Source: Lachnospiraceae bacterium (GTDB lineage: Bacteria > Bacillota > Clostridia > Lachnospirales > Lachnospiraceae). Taken from it: a stretch of 64,000 nucleotides of DNA. The notes under the pieces were generated by a model. The model was not told the DNA's origin. It saw only the letters and a list, made by a program, of their open reading frames with translations, and searched no databases. A program made the position numbers and the translations under genes. Positions within the stretch are counted from its first letter, which is position 1, and each line of letters begins with the position of its first letter. Positions 27,035 through 36,455 of the stretch are shown piece by piece. The stretch is from contig JAGAQU010000041.1 in the NCBI GenBank assembly GCA_017622575.1, forward strand, positions 1-64,000. Direction: 5' to 3'.

Positions 27035-28755
27035 CCTATTCCGGCGATCACATCAAAAGTCCCTGAGAGATTCACCTGTCCGTATCCCCATTCTCTGGAG
27101 GGATAAAAGACAGCCGGATTTCTCACAGTTCCCCGGATCAGATAATTCTTTAATTCTCTGCTCTCCACCCATTCATTATTGCCTTCCACTATCGCCCACT
27201 GCATAAACTGGGCACAGATTCCGGAAAGGATTGCGCATCCCATTCCCGAACCGGTATAGCTGCCAAGAATCGTAGAGATATTTACTCCCGGTGTACTGAG
27301 ATCAGGCTTAATATTACCGGATCTGGTAAATCCTCTTCCGGATTCCCCGTAAAAGCTGTTATTCGCATCCTGATAATAGGTGGTGGTGATGATTTCCCTG
27401 GCATTTCCCGGCTCCGTAATGGTGGTGTAGGGGGAAGGTCTTAAGAAATAAGTATCACCCGTCAAAAATTCCGAAAGTGGAAGCCAGATATGAAAATTAC
27501 CCTGTTCCTGGTATCTGCTCCCTGTAGTGGTGACATGGATGGTCCACACACCCGGAGTGGGATCCTGAAAGCGAAAACGAATCAGTTCCTCACCGGACCC
27601 CTGTTCCACCAGAATGTGATCTACCAGTATTTTTGTTTTTTCATAAATGAATGTAAACTGTCTTGTCTCTCTGACCTTAAAATCCACCTTCTCCGTAGTC
27701 TCACCACCGGGTGAGCGAATGGAAATAGAATGACTGGCCGGGATATTCCCCCAGAGTTCTGCGGTAAACCCCTGCTCGCCCTCGTCCACTCTGATCTCCA
27801 CATTGTCGGTAGTCTCCGTCATGCCCTCCGTGGCATACCCCACATAGTGATGAGCACTGTTTCCTTCATTGCCTCCCCCGAGCACAACCGCCCTGCTTCT
27901 TCTGGTGGCAATGGTATTCAGGTATCCGGCAAGAACAGAGTGGCCCTCGTGATCTCCCATATTGGTTCCCAGACCGATACAGATCACAAGAGGTCTGACC
28001 AGGGAAATGGCATAGCTCTCCAGATATTTCACCGCCGTGATAATATCACTTTCGGAATAAGCCGGCACTCCGTCCGGTATCAGGTAAAACTCTCTCAGAT
28101 AATCCTTGGCCTGCCTCAGCTTTACAACGGCAATATCTGCCTCCGGCGCTGCCCCGGTAAAAATAAGTCCTCCTCTTATGGCGCTTCCCGCCGCGACACT
28201 GGCAAGTGCGGTTCCGTGACCGTTCTCATCGTAGCTCGGTACGATTTCCCTCGGATTATCACTTAGCAGCGCCGCATTGATCATCTCTCTGTTATACTCT
28301 GTACCGTACAAAAGGCCCTCCGGGGTCTGTCCGGTATCTATAGTCTGATCCCAGATGCCGAGGATCCGGCTGCTTCCGTCCGGATTACGGAACACTTCTT
28401 CCTCATACCGAATTCCGGTATCAAGAAACCCTAAAACCACTCCTCTTCCTGTCAGATTTAGAGGCTGTCCCTGGGCCTGCAGGATCCCGCTCTTTATAAG
28501 GGGCGACGGATCAAAACCGCCTCCCGGGCCTGGCTGTCCCCTCATCAGCCCATATACCTTTGGTCTGCCGCGGTAGGTGATTTTTCTTTCATCCGCAGCA
28601 GTCAATTCGTTTTTGTTGATGTATGCAATTCCCAGGTCGGTATCCACACGCTGAAATACCAGATCCTCAAAGGAATGCTCAAGCCCTTCCGGATACCTGT
28701 AATCCGACAGGATCTCATAATAATCCTGGGACATGATCTTTTCCCTGTCTGTCAT
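27031..28755 (-). CDS. Csp-like subtilisin-family (S8) protein, predicted pseudoprotease
   Basis: A 574-residue soluble S8 protein of the clostridial CspABC-like group, recognizable by the jelly-roll insertion and motifs such as RNPDGSSRILGIWDQTIDTG and YGTEYNREMINAAL. Asp112 (FLDTG) and His180 (DENGHGTA) of the triad and the oxyanion Asn in GGGNEGN are present. The GTSMAAP-type serine motif instead reads GSGMGCAILSG at 502-512, which puts Gly504 at the serine position; Ser503 is one residue off. It is therefore probably non-catalytic, as known for CspC of Clostridioides difficile. There is no signal peptide. Met8 at 28734 has a better ribosome site (AGGGA) and may be the start. A role in spore germination or protease regulation is only a guess. 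Confidence 0.85.
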   Translation of the reverse strand: MTDREKIMSQDYYEILSDYRYPEGLEHSFEDLVFQRVDTDLGIAYINKNELTAADERKITYRGRPKVYGLMRGQPGPGGGFDPSPLIKSGILQAQGQPLNLTGRGVVLGFLDTGIRYEEEVFRNPDGSSRILGIWDQTIDTGQTPEGLLYGTEYNREMINAALLSDNPREIVPSYDENGHGTALASVAAGSAIRGGLIFTGAAPEADIAVVKLRQAKDYLREFYLIPDGVPAYSESDIITAVKYLESYAISLVRPLVICIGLGTNMGDHEGHSVLAGYLNTIATRRSRAVVLGGGNEGNSAHHYVGYATEGMTETTDNVEIRVDEGEQGFTAELWGNIPASHSISIRSPGGETTEKVDFKVRETRQFTFIYEKTKILVDHILVEQGSGEELIRFRFQDPTPGVWTIHVTTTGSRYQEQGNFHIWLPLSEFLTGDTYFLRPSPYTTITEPGNAREIITTTYYQDANNSFYGESGRGFTRSGNIKPDLSTPGVNISTILGSYTGSGMGCAILSGICAQFMQWAIVEGNNEWVESRELKNYLIRGTVRNPAVFYPSREWGYGQVNLSGTFDVIAGIG

Positions 28756-28792
28756 CAGATCACTCGCAAAAGATATTTATATTACTATATGA

Positions 28793-28833
28793 AAAAACGC
28801 AGGCGTATGCCACCTGGCATTTCCTGCGTTTTT
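28793..28833 (-). terminator. Terminator after the second chemoreceptor gene
   Basis: An 11-base outer stem (AAAAACGCAGG / CCTGCGTTTTT) and an inner ATGCC/GGCAT stem, with a T tract on the minus strand. It separates the chemoreceptor transcript from the subtilase gene. Confidence 0.9.
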
Positions 28834-28844
28834 CTTTCGGTACG

Positions 28845-30902
28845 CTATTCAAGTGAAAACTTATTGACAATATCTCCCAACCTGTCTGCCATCTGCCTGT
28901 TTTCCTCAGACTGTGTCTGGATTGATACAGCTATATTGGCTGTATTTTCATTTTTCTGAACAATATCATTTATCGCCATATTGTTTTCGGCAGATATTTT
29001 CTGTACATCCCCGATATTCTCCGATATCTGCTCTATGGATTTCTCCAGATCAGTCACAAATACATTCAATTTCTGAATATCCTGCTTGATCTCCTCTACG
29101 GAAGAACTGTAATCGCTTGACCGTGTTGCAAAATCTTCAAAGCATACCATAACCTGCTCTTCCATAAACTTCATGATCGTCTGTACACACTCATTGACTG
29201 CCAGGATACTTTCATTGGCGGAATCACATACCGCCCGGATACCGGAGGCTGTATTTTTAGAAGTTTCTGCCAGTTTTCCTATTTCTCCTGCGACCACGGC
29301 AAAGCCTCTTCCCGCTTCACCGGACCTCGCAGCCTCGATCGATGCGTTGATGGACAAAAGATTGGTCTGGTCCGCAATCTCTAAGATACTGGACGCCATT
29401 CCATTGATCTGGGACAGATTATTTAAGCTTTCCAGAGCATTTTTCACTGCAATCTTTGTTTCATCCATCTTATTTTTCGTATTTTCGAAAGTTACATTCG
29501 CAGAATCCCTCATCCGTATCGCGCCGTCCAGCATGAAATCACTGGATTGCACACTGCTTTGCAGACTTTCCGCCACTTCACTGATGGCAGTATGTATGGT
29601 GCTTATCTCGCCATTTACATTTTCAATTGCAGTGTTGACATTTTCCATACTTGCCGAAAGCTCTTGTGTGGTCGCTATGTTATCCGTCACGCCATCCACA
29701 AGCTGTGCCGAGAAATCCTTCAGGGCATACACCTTTTCATTTAACTGTAAGCAGCAATCCTTCAATGTACTCACAATATTTCGCAGAGAGGTGATCACAA
29801 TCCCTGATGCCTTCGCAATTCCTCCCAGATCATCTCTCCTGTTAATATATTTCTTGATATCAGAGTCATCACTGATATCGCATTGTGCAATTTGAAGAAG
29901 CGTTTTTCCGATGGGTGAAAGGGGTCTCATGGAAACCGATATCATCACATAGGTTACTCCCATCAGCAAAATAAGCGCTACCGCACAAAGGATAAACAAT
30001 TCCCTCTTTGTCTTATTCACCGTGGCAAAAATCTCATCGGAGGTATCCGTCAGCAAAAAGATCCAGTCTCTGTCTGCCACATAGTGGTAGGCTGCAATAT
30101 TATCGATTCCCTGCTCCTGATATTCCACATAACCTGTAACCACATTTTCTTTGTCGGTCTGGTTTAGTATGTCCATAATTTCAGTAACATGCGCTTCCGT
30201 TGCCACCGTACCAAGCATTTCTTCATTTTCATGGAAAATATATTCACCGGTTTTGGCATTGATCAGGTAATACTTTGCCTGCTCAAGACCTGCCACGGGA
30301 AGAGAGTCCAGATGATCCTTTAGATCCGTGATATAAATTCCACCGCCGACCAATCCAATGGGATTCTGATTTTCATCATAACATGCCTGATACATGGAAA
30401 TGATCTGTTTCCCGCTGGCCGGGGAGAAAATAAATCCCACATTGTAAACTCCGTCAGAAGCCAGCATGGCATCCTGCAGTGTCTTTAAGGAATCTCCCTC
30501 TCTGGTGGTAATTCCCACGACATTCGGATTCGTGTGCACCAGAACATGGGTATTCCACTCACTGGCATAGATTCCTTCCAGATTTTCCATATCGGCACTA
30601 TAGGTTTCCGTATACTTTTGCGCTGCCTCAACAGCAGATGCGTTGGTCGGATTTTTAAGCAGATCTCTGATTTCTCCCGCTCTGCTGTACGCCGTGAGAT
30701 ACCTTTCCCTTTCCTTAACATAATTTTCTATGATCATGGAGCGCTCTTCTACCATTGTCTTCATACTGTCTACGGTATTCTGACGCATATTGCTCGTATT
30801 GGAATAACTCACAAATCCATACAGTATAACCAATACAATCAGTTGCACAACCATAATCAATATGGTAATCAAAACGGAAATCTGTATCTCCTTCTTCTTC
30901 AT
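28845..30902 (-). CDS. Methyl-accepting chemotaxis protein
   Basis: A 685-residue transmembrane chemoreceptor with TM1 at about residues 8-32 ([20 protein letters not shown]), a double-Cache ligand domain ([25 protein letters not shown]), TM2 at about 300-322, HAMP, and the signalling tip [18 protein letters not shown] use ATG 30902 with AGGAGG eleven bases upstream; a TTG three codons earlier sits too close to that site. It is monocistronic, with a near-perfect promoter and a strong terminator. The adjacent LacI repressor gene and a candidate operator just after its transcription start suggest carbohydrate control. Confidence 0.92.
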   Translation of the reverse strand: MKKKEIQISVLITILIMVVQLIVLVILYGFVSYSNTSNMRQNTVDSMKTMVEERSMIIENYVKERERYLTAYSRAGEIRDLLKNPTNASAVEAAQKYTETYSADMENLEGIYASEWNTHVLVHTNPNVVGITTREGDSLKTLQDAMLASDGVYNVGFIFSPASGKQIISMYQACYDENQNPIGLVGGGIYITDLKDHLDSLPVAGLEQAKYYLINAKTGEYIFHENEEMLGTVATEAHVTEIMDILNQTDKENVVTGYVEYQEQGIDNIAAYHYVADRDWIFLLTDTSDEIFATVNKTKRELFILCAVALILLMGVTYVMISVSMRPLSPIGKTLLQIAQCDISDDSDIKKYINRRDDLGGIAKASGIVITSLRNIVSTLKDCCLQLNEKVYALKDFSAQLVDGVTDNIATTQELSASMENVNTAIENVNGEISTIHTAISEVAESLQSSVQSSDFMLDGAIRMRDSANVTFENTKNKMDETKIAVKNALESLNNLSQINGMASSILEIADQTNLLSINASIEAARSGEAGRGFAVVAGEIGKLAETSKNTASGIRAVCDSANESILAVNECVQTIMKFMEEQVMVCFEDFATRSSDYSSSVEEIKQDIQKLNVFVTDLEKSIEQISENIGDVQKISAENNMAINDIVQKNENTANIAVSIQTQSEENRQMADRLGDIVNKFSLE

Positions 30903-30990
30903 TTTTCGCAATTCCTCCTATCACGTCTTCCTTAATTCAATTCACTCTATTACCATAATTTCCAAAATAAAAAGTTATCTGAGAAATTAT

Positions 30991-31004
30991 GTTTAACGTT
31001 TTAC
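30991..31004. promoter_or_regulatory. Candidate LacI-family operator
   Basis: GTTTAACGTTTTAC has the central AACGTT palindrome common in LacI-family sites. It lies about 8-21 bases after the predicted start of the chemoreceptor transcript, a repressing position, and next to a LacI gene. No second site was found. Confidence 0.35.
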
Positions 31005-31017
31005 CTTTGTTACTTAA

Positions 31018-31046
31018 ATTATATTAACGGATTTTTCTTTTGTCAA
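31018..31046 (-). promoter_or_regulatory. Consensus sigma-A promoter for the chemoreceptor at 28845
   Basis: Minus-strand TTGACA (31041-31046), 17-base spacer, TATAAT (31018-31023): both hexamers match the consensus fully. Confidence 0.9.
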
Positions 31047-31070
31047 TATGAGAGCCGACCCTTTCCATCG

Positions 31071-31106
31071 AAAAAAAAACGACCATATTCCTTGCGGAAT
31101 ACAGTC
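31071..31106 (-). terminator. Terminator after the LacI gene
   Basis: An 11-base stem with two wobble pairs (31081-31091 with 31096-31106), loop TTGC, then GTTTTTTTTT on the minus strand. Confidence 0.9.
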
Positions 31107-31131
31107 ATTTTAAAGCTTTTCCATTTATAGA

Positions 31132-32175
31132 TCACGATTCGATTTTTCTTACGGAGTCCCGGATGATCAGCCGGCAGGGAATCTTAATTACGCCCTTTAC
31201 AGACTGCTCACCATCCGCCTCCAGACGGTCAATCAACAGTTCTGCAGATCGCTGCCCCATTTTCCTCAACGGCAGATCCACCGTAGTCAGTGCCGGTTTA
31301 AAATATGCCGCCATGTCCTGGTTATCAAACCCGGCCACAGAGATATCCTTCCCCACTGACAAATGAAGTTCTTCCATGTAATCATATATGCCTCCCGCTA
31401 TTCTGTCAGTCATACAGAACACTGCTGTCACTCCCTGTGAAATGACTTTCGGTGCTTCTCTGTATCCGACTTCTCTGTTCCAGCCTCCAAAGCAAACACG
31501 GGAAGGATCAAAAGGAATATTGGCCTCAGATAGAGCCTTCTGTATTCCCTGCAATCGTTTCTGCACATGAATATTGTCCTTAAGACCGCCAACAAAACCT
31601 ATTTTGCGGTGTCCCATAGAAATCAGATATTTCACCATTTCATAGGCACCCTGCTCATCGTCCAGAACAAGAGAAGGGACCTCATCTGTGTTGTAATATG
31701 CGTATGCCATTACGGCAGGAACCCGCAGATCATCGGGGAAACAATGAAGTATTCTGGCATGTCCTGCAACATAAATAATGCCATCCGCCTGAATTGATTT
31801 CAATTCAAGTAAGGCCGGGTCGAGAACAGAGTGATATCTTTTGTCATCATCGTACCACGAGTCCTGCCATCTGGAGTAAAGACGCAAATTCTGGACAATC
31901 GTCCGGTAATTCTTTTTCTCACAATGCTCCATGATGCCCTCAATAACCTCCGGCATAGTAAACTGCGTGATATCCTCCGCGATGATACCTATCATACGCG
32001 TCTTCTGTCTGCGCAGCCCCTGGGCAATATAGTTGGGATAATATCCTTTCTCCTCCACTACCCGCATTACCCTCTGCCTTGTTTCCTCGCTGGCCTTCGG
32101 TTTCCCATTCAGAATATTGGATACTGTCGTAATCGATACATTACATTCCTTCGCAATTTCCTTAATCGTAATCAT
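31132..32175 (-). CDS. LacI family transcriptional repressor
   Basis: A 347-residue repressor with the N-terminal helix-turn-helix (TIKEIAKECNVSITTVSNIL) and hinge, then the type 1 periplasmic-binding fold (GFVGGLKDNIHVQKRL, VAGFDNQDMAAYF). The ligand is probably a sugar. Ribosome-site quality is poor; it starts only 21 bases after the ClpX stop and may depend on coupling. It ends in a strong terminator, so the transcript may be trigger-factor-like lipoprotein, NlpC/P60, ClpX, LacI. The candidate operator at 30991 suggests it controls the adjacent chemoreceptor. Confidence 0.92.
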   Translation of the reverse strand: MITIKEIAKECNVSITTVSNILNGKPKASEETRQRVMRVVEEKGYYPNYIAQGLRRQKTRMIGIIAEDITQFTMPEVIEGIMEHCEKKNYRTIVQNLRLYSRWQDSWYDDDKRYHSVLDPALLELKSIQADGIIYVAGHARILHCFPDDLRVPAVMAYAYYNTDEVPSLVLDDEQGAYEMVKYLISMGHRKIGFVGGLKDNIHVQKRLQGIQKALSEANIPFDPSRVCFGGWNREVGYREAPKVISQGVTAVFCMTDRIAGGIYDYMEELHLSVGKDISVAGFDNQDMAAYFKPALTTVDLPLRKMGQRSAELLIDRLEADGEQSVKGVIKIPCRLIIRDSVRKIES

Positions 32176-32196
32176 TTTCTGTCTTTTTGTTTCTGT

Positions 32197-33726
32197 CTAC
32201 CCCTCAATTTGATTCAGTTCATCAGGATTCACTGCTCCGGCATTCCGGATATCGATGATCGGTCCGCCTGTACCCTCAATGTATTCTCTGGTGATGGTCA
32301 CCTTTCCGATATTGTCATCCTTAGGAATCTCATACATGATATCCAGCATGAAATCCTCTATGATAGCGCGGAGCGCTCTTGCTCCGATATCCTTCTTCAT
32401 GGCCTTCTCGGCAATGGCCTCCAGTGCGCCATCGTCAAACGTAAGCTTCACCTCATCCAGCTCGAGAAGCTTCTGATACTGCTTCAAGATAGCATTCTTG
32501 GGCTCCTTTAAGATCTTGATCATCATTTCCTTGTCGAGAGCCTTCAGGGTATAGACCACGGGAAGACGTCCCAGAAATTCCGGTATCATACCAAACTGTT
32601 TCAGGTCCTCTATGGTGACCTGGCTCAAAATATCCTTTTCCTTGTCAAGCTTATCCTTCAGCTCGGCATTGAAGCCGATAGAAGTCTGTTTGCGCAGTCT
32701 CTGCTTGATGATCTCCTCCAGATCAGGGAAAGCACCGCCGCAGATAAAAAGAATATTCTTTGTATTGATAGTGGTCAAAGGAACCATGGCATTTTTGCTG
32801 TTGGCGCCCACAGGTACCTCCACCTCTGCTCCCTCCAGGAGTCTGAGCATTCCCTGCTGAACACTCTCACCGCTGACATCCCTGCTTGTGGTATTCTTCT
32901 TTTTGGCAATCTTATCGATCTCATCGATAAAGATGATACCTCTCTCCGCTTTTTCCACATCATTGTCCGCCGCAGCCAGAAGCTTTGATACCACGCTCTC
33001 AATATCATCACCGATATAGCCTGCCTCGGTAAGAGAAGTGGCATCCGTGATAGCAAGCGGCACATCGAGAAGCTTTGCCAGTGTTTTTACCAGATAGGTC
33101 TTGCCACAGCCGGTAGGTCCGATCATCAACATATTGGACTTTTCAATCTCTATCTCATCCATGGTACCCGTAGCCACCCGCTTATAGTGATTATAAACAG
33201 CAACGGAAATCACCTTCTTGGCATGTTCCTGACCGATCACATAATCATCCAGCTGTGCTTTGATCTTGTGCGGAGGCGGGATGTTTTTGATATCAAGCAC
33301 AGGCTCCTGTCCGGGCTCCTTCTTTTTCTTTTTGATTTTCTGCTTGTTGGGGATACCGCCTTCTCCCTGAAGATCCGCAATATTCACAAACCGGATATTG
33401 GGGTATCCCTTTTCATTCATATTTTTATTCAGATCGTCCATAAAGTTAGGACTAAGCATTCCCTGGTAGTCGAATTGGCTTACTGCATCCATAGTTTTAT
33501 GCATACAGTCATTGCAAACGGAAATATTGTTGGGGAGCTTGAACATCTTACCCGTCTTGCTCTCAGGACGTCTGCAGATAAAACACACATCCTCATATTC
33601 GCTCTCCTTCTTATCGCTCCCGGTTTCCTCCTGACCGGCCTCTTTGTCTTCTCTTTCTTCCTTTACTTCTTCTATTTCCGTATCGTTTTCTTCCTTCTCC
33701 AAATCTTTCTCTTCAAAATCTGACAT
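32197..33726 (-). CDS. clpX: Divergent ClpX-type AAA+ unfoldase with acidic N-terminal extension
   Basis: A 509-residue ClpX homolog, about 80 residues longer than usual. Residues 1-45 are strongly acidic; a four-cysteine zinc-binding domain follows (Cys48, Cys51, Cys71, Cys74). The AAA+ module has Walker A GPTGCGKT (203-210), pore loop GYIG (236-239), Walker B IIFIDEID (264-271), and an IGF loop at 350-352 that normally docks ClpP. The RKH pore loop is missing: the segment between EVEVPVG and NILFICGGAF is NSKNAMVPLTTINTK. No clpP or tig gene is adjacent, so it may be a second, specialised ClpX rather than the housekeeping one. The ATG has GGAGAGGAG upstream. Confidence 0.85.
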   Translation of the reverse strand: MSDFEEKDLEKEENDTEIEEVKEEREDKEAGQEETGSDKKESEYEDVCFICRRPESKTGKMFKLPNNISVCNDCMHKTMDAVSQFDYQGMLSPNFMDDLNKNMNEKGYPNIRFVNIADLQGEGGIPNKQKIKKKKKEPGQEPVLDIKNIPPPHKIKAQLDDYVIGQEHAKKVISVAVYNHYKRVATGTMDEIEIEKSNMLMIGPTGCGKTYLVKTLAKLLDVPLAITDATSLTEAGYIGDDIESVVSKLLAAADNDVEKAERGIIFIDEIDKIAKKKNTTSRDVSGESVQQGMLRLLEGAEVEVPVGANSKNAMVPLTTINTKNILFICGGAFPDLEEIIKQRLRKQTSIGFNAELKDKLDKEKDILSQVTIEDLKQFGMIPEFLGRLPVVYTLKALDKEMMIKILKEPKNAILKQYQKLLELDEVKLTFDDGALEAIAEKAMKKDIGARALRAIIEDFMLDIMYEIPKDDNIGKVTITREYIEGTGGPIIDIRNAGAVNPDELNQIEG

Positions 33727-33747
33727 ATATTTCTCCTCTCCTTTTCC

Positions 33748-35079
33748 CTACACGATTCTTCTTATAGTCAGGATTTCCTTATAAGTGGCATTGGTAATCT
33801 TAATTCCCGTCTTCTGGGTGCTGGCATGAACAATCTGTCCGTTTCCGATATACAAACCCACATGCCCTGCATAGCACACGATATCACCCGGCTGGGCATC
33901 CGCATAGGACACTTCTGTTCCCGCACTCCTGCAGCCGTAGGAGGTTCTGGGTACGGAATAGCCGAAATCCTTGTAAACTCTCCACACAAATCCGGAGCAA
34001 TCGGCTCCGTCAGTTAAACTGGTTCCTCCCGGCACATAAGGATTGCCGATAAACTGACAGGCATAGCTGGCTATCTGCTGCCCTTTGGAACCGGAGCCCG
34101 CATAACTGGAAGCGGAAGCATATCCGGACGAGCCGCTGCCCGAGGAACTGCCTCCGGAAGAACTGCTGCCCGATGAGGAGCCGCTTTCACCTGACTGGCC
34201 TGCCGCTTCCTCCGCCTGCCTTCTCAAAGCTTCCTCCTGTGCTTTTCTTGCTTCTTCCTCCGCTTTCTTTGCCGCTTCGATCTCGGAATCCTTCTTCTTG
34301 GAGGCAGCCTCCAGATTTCTGATCTCCTCTGTCTGCTTCTTTATATTTGCTTTGTAAATGGCCGCTTCCTGCCTGGCCTGTGCAATCTGCACCTCATAGT
34401 TGTCATAAATCTTCTGTTTTTCCGAAAGCAGGGTCTCCAGATTCTTCTGCTCCTCCTGAAGTTCATGCTGCTGAGCCTCAAGCTCTGCTTTTTCTTCCTC
34501 CAGCCGGTTCTTTAAATTCTCGCACTCCTCTTTTGCCGCCTCATATTCCTCCAGCATCCTTCTGTCGTAGTCATAGAGCTGGGTGATATATTCCGCCTTA
34601 TTTACCGCTTCGCTGAAATTCTGACTCTCCAGAAGGAGCTGCAGATAAGTGGAATCTCCTTTTTCATACATGAACCGGATACGAAGCTTCATGGCCTCAT
34701 ACTGTTCTTCTTCCTTTTCCTTTGCCTTTTCATATTCCGCCGTAGTAACCTTAATCTCTTCTTCCTTGTCGGACAGCTCCTCCTCGATGATTTCTACACT
34801 GGCCAGCGTTTCAACGAGAGCCGCATCCGCCTCGTCGATCTCCTCTGCCACGGCATCGGCGTCTCCCTGAATGGAATCGATTCTACCCGACACACTGTTT
34901 AGCTTATCCGATTCTTCCTTTTGCTTATTCTGGGCTTCTTCCTTCTGCTTTTCCAGTTCCTGCTTCTCTTTTTCCAAATCAGAAATAGTGGTAGCCTGTA
35001 CAGGGTCTACCACTGAGATCATCATAAGAAAAGATAATAAAATTGCAAGTATATGAAAAACCTTTTTTCTTCTATACAT
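33748..35079 (-). CDS. Secreted NlpC/P60 peptidoglycan hydrolase with coiled-coil N-terminus
   Basis: A 443-residue cell-wall endopeptidase. A signal peptide (about 1-29, FHILAILLSFLMMISVV) is followed by a long coiled coil (about 30-275) of the PcsB/CwlO type and a Ser/Gly-rich linker. The C-terminal NlpC/P60 domain has the catalytic Cys in DGADCSGFVWRVY and the His in YAGHVGLYIG. Such coiled coils are known to hold the hydrolase inactive until the FtsEX complex activates it. I start at ATG 35079: GAGGCGG lies four bases upstream, and the earlier TTG sits inside that site. It lies 21 bases from ClpX and 48 from the trigger-factor-like gene. Confidence 0.9.
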   Translation of the reverse strand: MYRRKKVFHILAILLSFLMMISVVDPVQATTISDLEKEKQELEKQKEEAQNKQKEESDKLNSVSGRIDSIQGDADAVAEEIDEADAALVETLASVEIIEEELSDKEEEIKVTTAEYEKAKEKEEEQYEAMKLRIRFMYEKGDSTYLQLLLESQNFSEAVNKAEYITQLYDYDRRMLEEYEAAKEECENLKNRLEEEKAELEAQQHELQEEQKNLETLLSEKQKIYDNYEVQIAQARQEAAIYKANIKKQTEEIRNLEAASKKKDSEIEAAKKAEEEARKAQEEALRRQAEEAAGQSGESGSSSGSSSSGGSSSGSGSSGYASASSYAGSGSKGQQIASYACQFIGNPYVPGGTSLTDGADCSGFVWRVYKDFGYSVPRTSYGCRSAGTEVSYADAQPGDIVCYAGHVGLYIGNGQIVHASTQKTGIKITNATYKEILTIRRIV

Positions 35080-35127
35080 AAACCGCCTCAAAAAGCACTT
35101 TTGTAATCGTCCGGCAGACGGATCCTT

Positions 35128-36285
35128 TTATTCTGCCGGCACTGCTACCGCATTTTCTCCAAGGAATGCAAGCACCTTCTGTGTCATGAGATATTCTCTG
35201 AAAGCCTCCACATCCACCAAGGATTTGTATTCTTCCACTGTCTCATACCCGTAATCCTGCGCTTCCTGTGAAAGCTGTTCCTCCAGCTCCTCATCGGAAA
35301 CAGACAGCCCTTCCCTGTCCGCAATGGCCTGCATCATCAGATAATGCTGCGCCATCATTTTGGACTGTTCCAGTAAAGTCGTCTCATACTCTTCTGCCGT
35401 TCCGCCGTACATCGCAGACACGTATGTGCCAAGATCCACACCATACATACTTGCGTAACTGCTGAGATTTGAAGTCAGAGTATTGTTCATTCTGGTAACC
35501 ATAGCCTCAGGGGCATCCTTAAATTCGCACTCTGCCGCCACCTTTTCATAGGCAAGATCCGCTTTGTCGGATTCGTAGCTCTCCTGCTGCTGTTCCAGAA
35601 GTACATCATAGACATAAGCCCTGTACTCCTCCACATTCGTACAGCCCTCCAGAGACAGGCTCTGCACATACTCATCCGTAAGCTCCGGAATTTCTTCCAC
35701 ACTAATGCTGTTCACCGTTACGGTAAACACTGCCACCTTGCCTGCCAGATCCGGATTATTCTTATAAGGATCCGGGAAAGTAGCCTCCACATCTTTCGTT
35801 TCTCCCACTTTCATACCGATACAGCCGTCCTCAAAGCCGTCAATAAACTGTCCGGAACCGATGGTCAGATCAGATCCTTGCGCACTGCCGCCATCAAAGG
35901 CAACACCGTCTATTTTTCCCACATAATCGATGTTTACCACATCCCCCATCTCCACCGCGCGATCCGTAACCGGTGTGGAAACGGCATTGTTCTGCTGCAC
36001 ATACTCAATATAGCCATCCAGATATTCATCTGTGATCTCCGGTTCATCCAGCGTCACTTCAACACCCTTGTATTCTCCCAGCGTCACATAATCCTCTGCA
36101 TTCAGGTCCTTCATATATCCGCCGACCGCTGTTACCGCTTCTGCTGCAGTGGTATCCTGCTGTGCGGTTTCCGTGGTCTCCTTCACAGTCTCTGTATCCT
36201 GTTCCTCCGATGCCTTGTCACCGCAGGCAACAGCCGTCATGGATACAGCCACCGTAAGAAGAACCGCCAACATCTTCTTTTTCAT
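35128..36285 (-). CDS. Trigger-factor-like FKBP peptidyl-prolyl isomerase lipoprotein
   Basis: A 385-residue predicted extracytoplasmic foldase. The signal peptide ends in the lipobox MTAVAC, then a Glu/Thr-rich linker. An FKBP-type domain (GDVVNIDYVGKIDGVAFDGG, then SGQFIDGFEDGCIGMKVGE) is followed by a helical domain like the C-terminal chaperone arms of trigger factor. The ribosome-binding N-terminal domain of trigger factor is absent, as expected for a surface protein. It resembles the FKBP-trigger-factor hybrid foldases of Gram-positive bacteria that assist secreted proteins. ATG 36285 has GGAG seven bases upstream. It heads the gene cluster that includes the NlpC/P60 hydrolase, which could be a client. 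Confidence 0.87.
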   Translation of the reverse strand: MKKKMLAVLLTVAVSMTAVACGDKASEEQDTETVKETTETAQQDTTAAEAVTAVGGYMKDLNAEDYVTLGEYKGVEVTLDEPEITDEYLDGYIEYVQQNNAVSTPVTDRAVEMGDVVNIDYVGKIDGVAFDGGSAQGSDLTIGSGQFIDGFEDGCIGMKVGETKDVEATFPDPYKNNPDLAGKVAVFTVTVNSISVEEIPELTDEYVQSLSLEGCTNVEEYRAYVYDVLLEQQQESYESDKADLAYEKVAAECEFKDAPEAMVTRMNNTLTSNLSSYASMYGVDLGTYVSAMYGGTAEEYETTLLEQSKMMAQHYLMMQAIADREGLSVSDEELEEQLSQEAQDYGYETVEEYKSLVDVEAFREYLMTQKVLAFLGENAVAVPAE

Positions 36286-36331
36286 AAACATTCTCCTCAT
36301 TATTGATTGGGCATGCTTTTGCCCTTATTCA

Positions 36332-36337
36332 TTTATA
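36332..36337 (-). promoter_or_regulatory. Extended -10 promoter element of the foldase gene
   Basis: Minus-strand TATAAA preceded by TGG; the -35 (TTCCCC) is weak. A GGGCA/TGCCC hairpin lies between it and the ribosome site. Confidence 0.45.
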
Positions 36338-36386
36338 CCATACTTTAAACGATGGGGAAAGCATTTCACAAAAATTTCAGATTCTC

Positions 36387-36415
36387 TTGCCTATTTCTTT
36401 CGGAAATGATAAAAT
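36387..36415 (+). promoter_or_regulatory. Promoter for the small membrane protein at 36456
   Basis: TTGCCT (36387-36392), exact 17-base spacer, TAAAAT (36410-36415), ending 40 bases before the GTG start. Confidence 0.6.
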
Positions 36416-36455
36416 GATTTTTGCACACGAAAATACGGTGATAAGGAGGTTTATC

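Noticed and set aside
35111..35139. Hairpin CCGGCAG/CTGCCGG at the end of the foldase gene
   Set aside because: The stem overlaps the stop codon and has no T tract, so I could not support it as a terminator.
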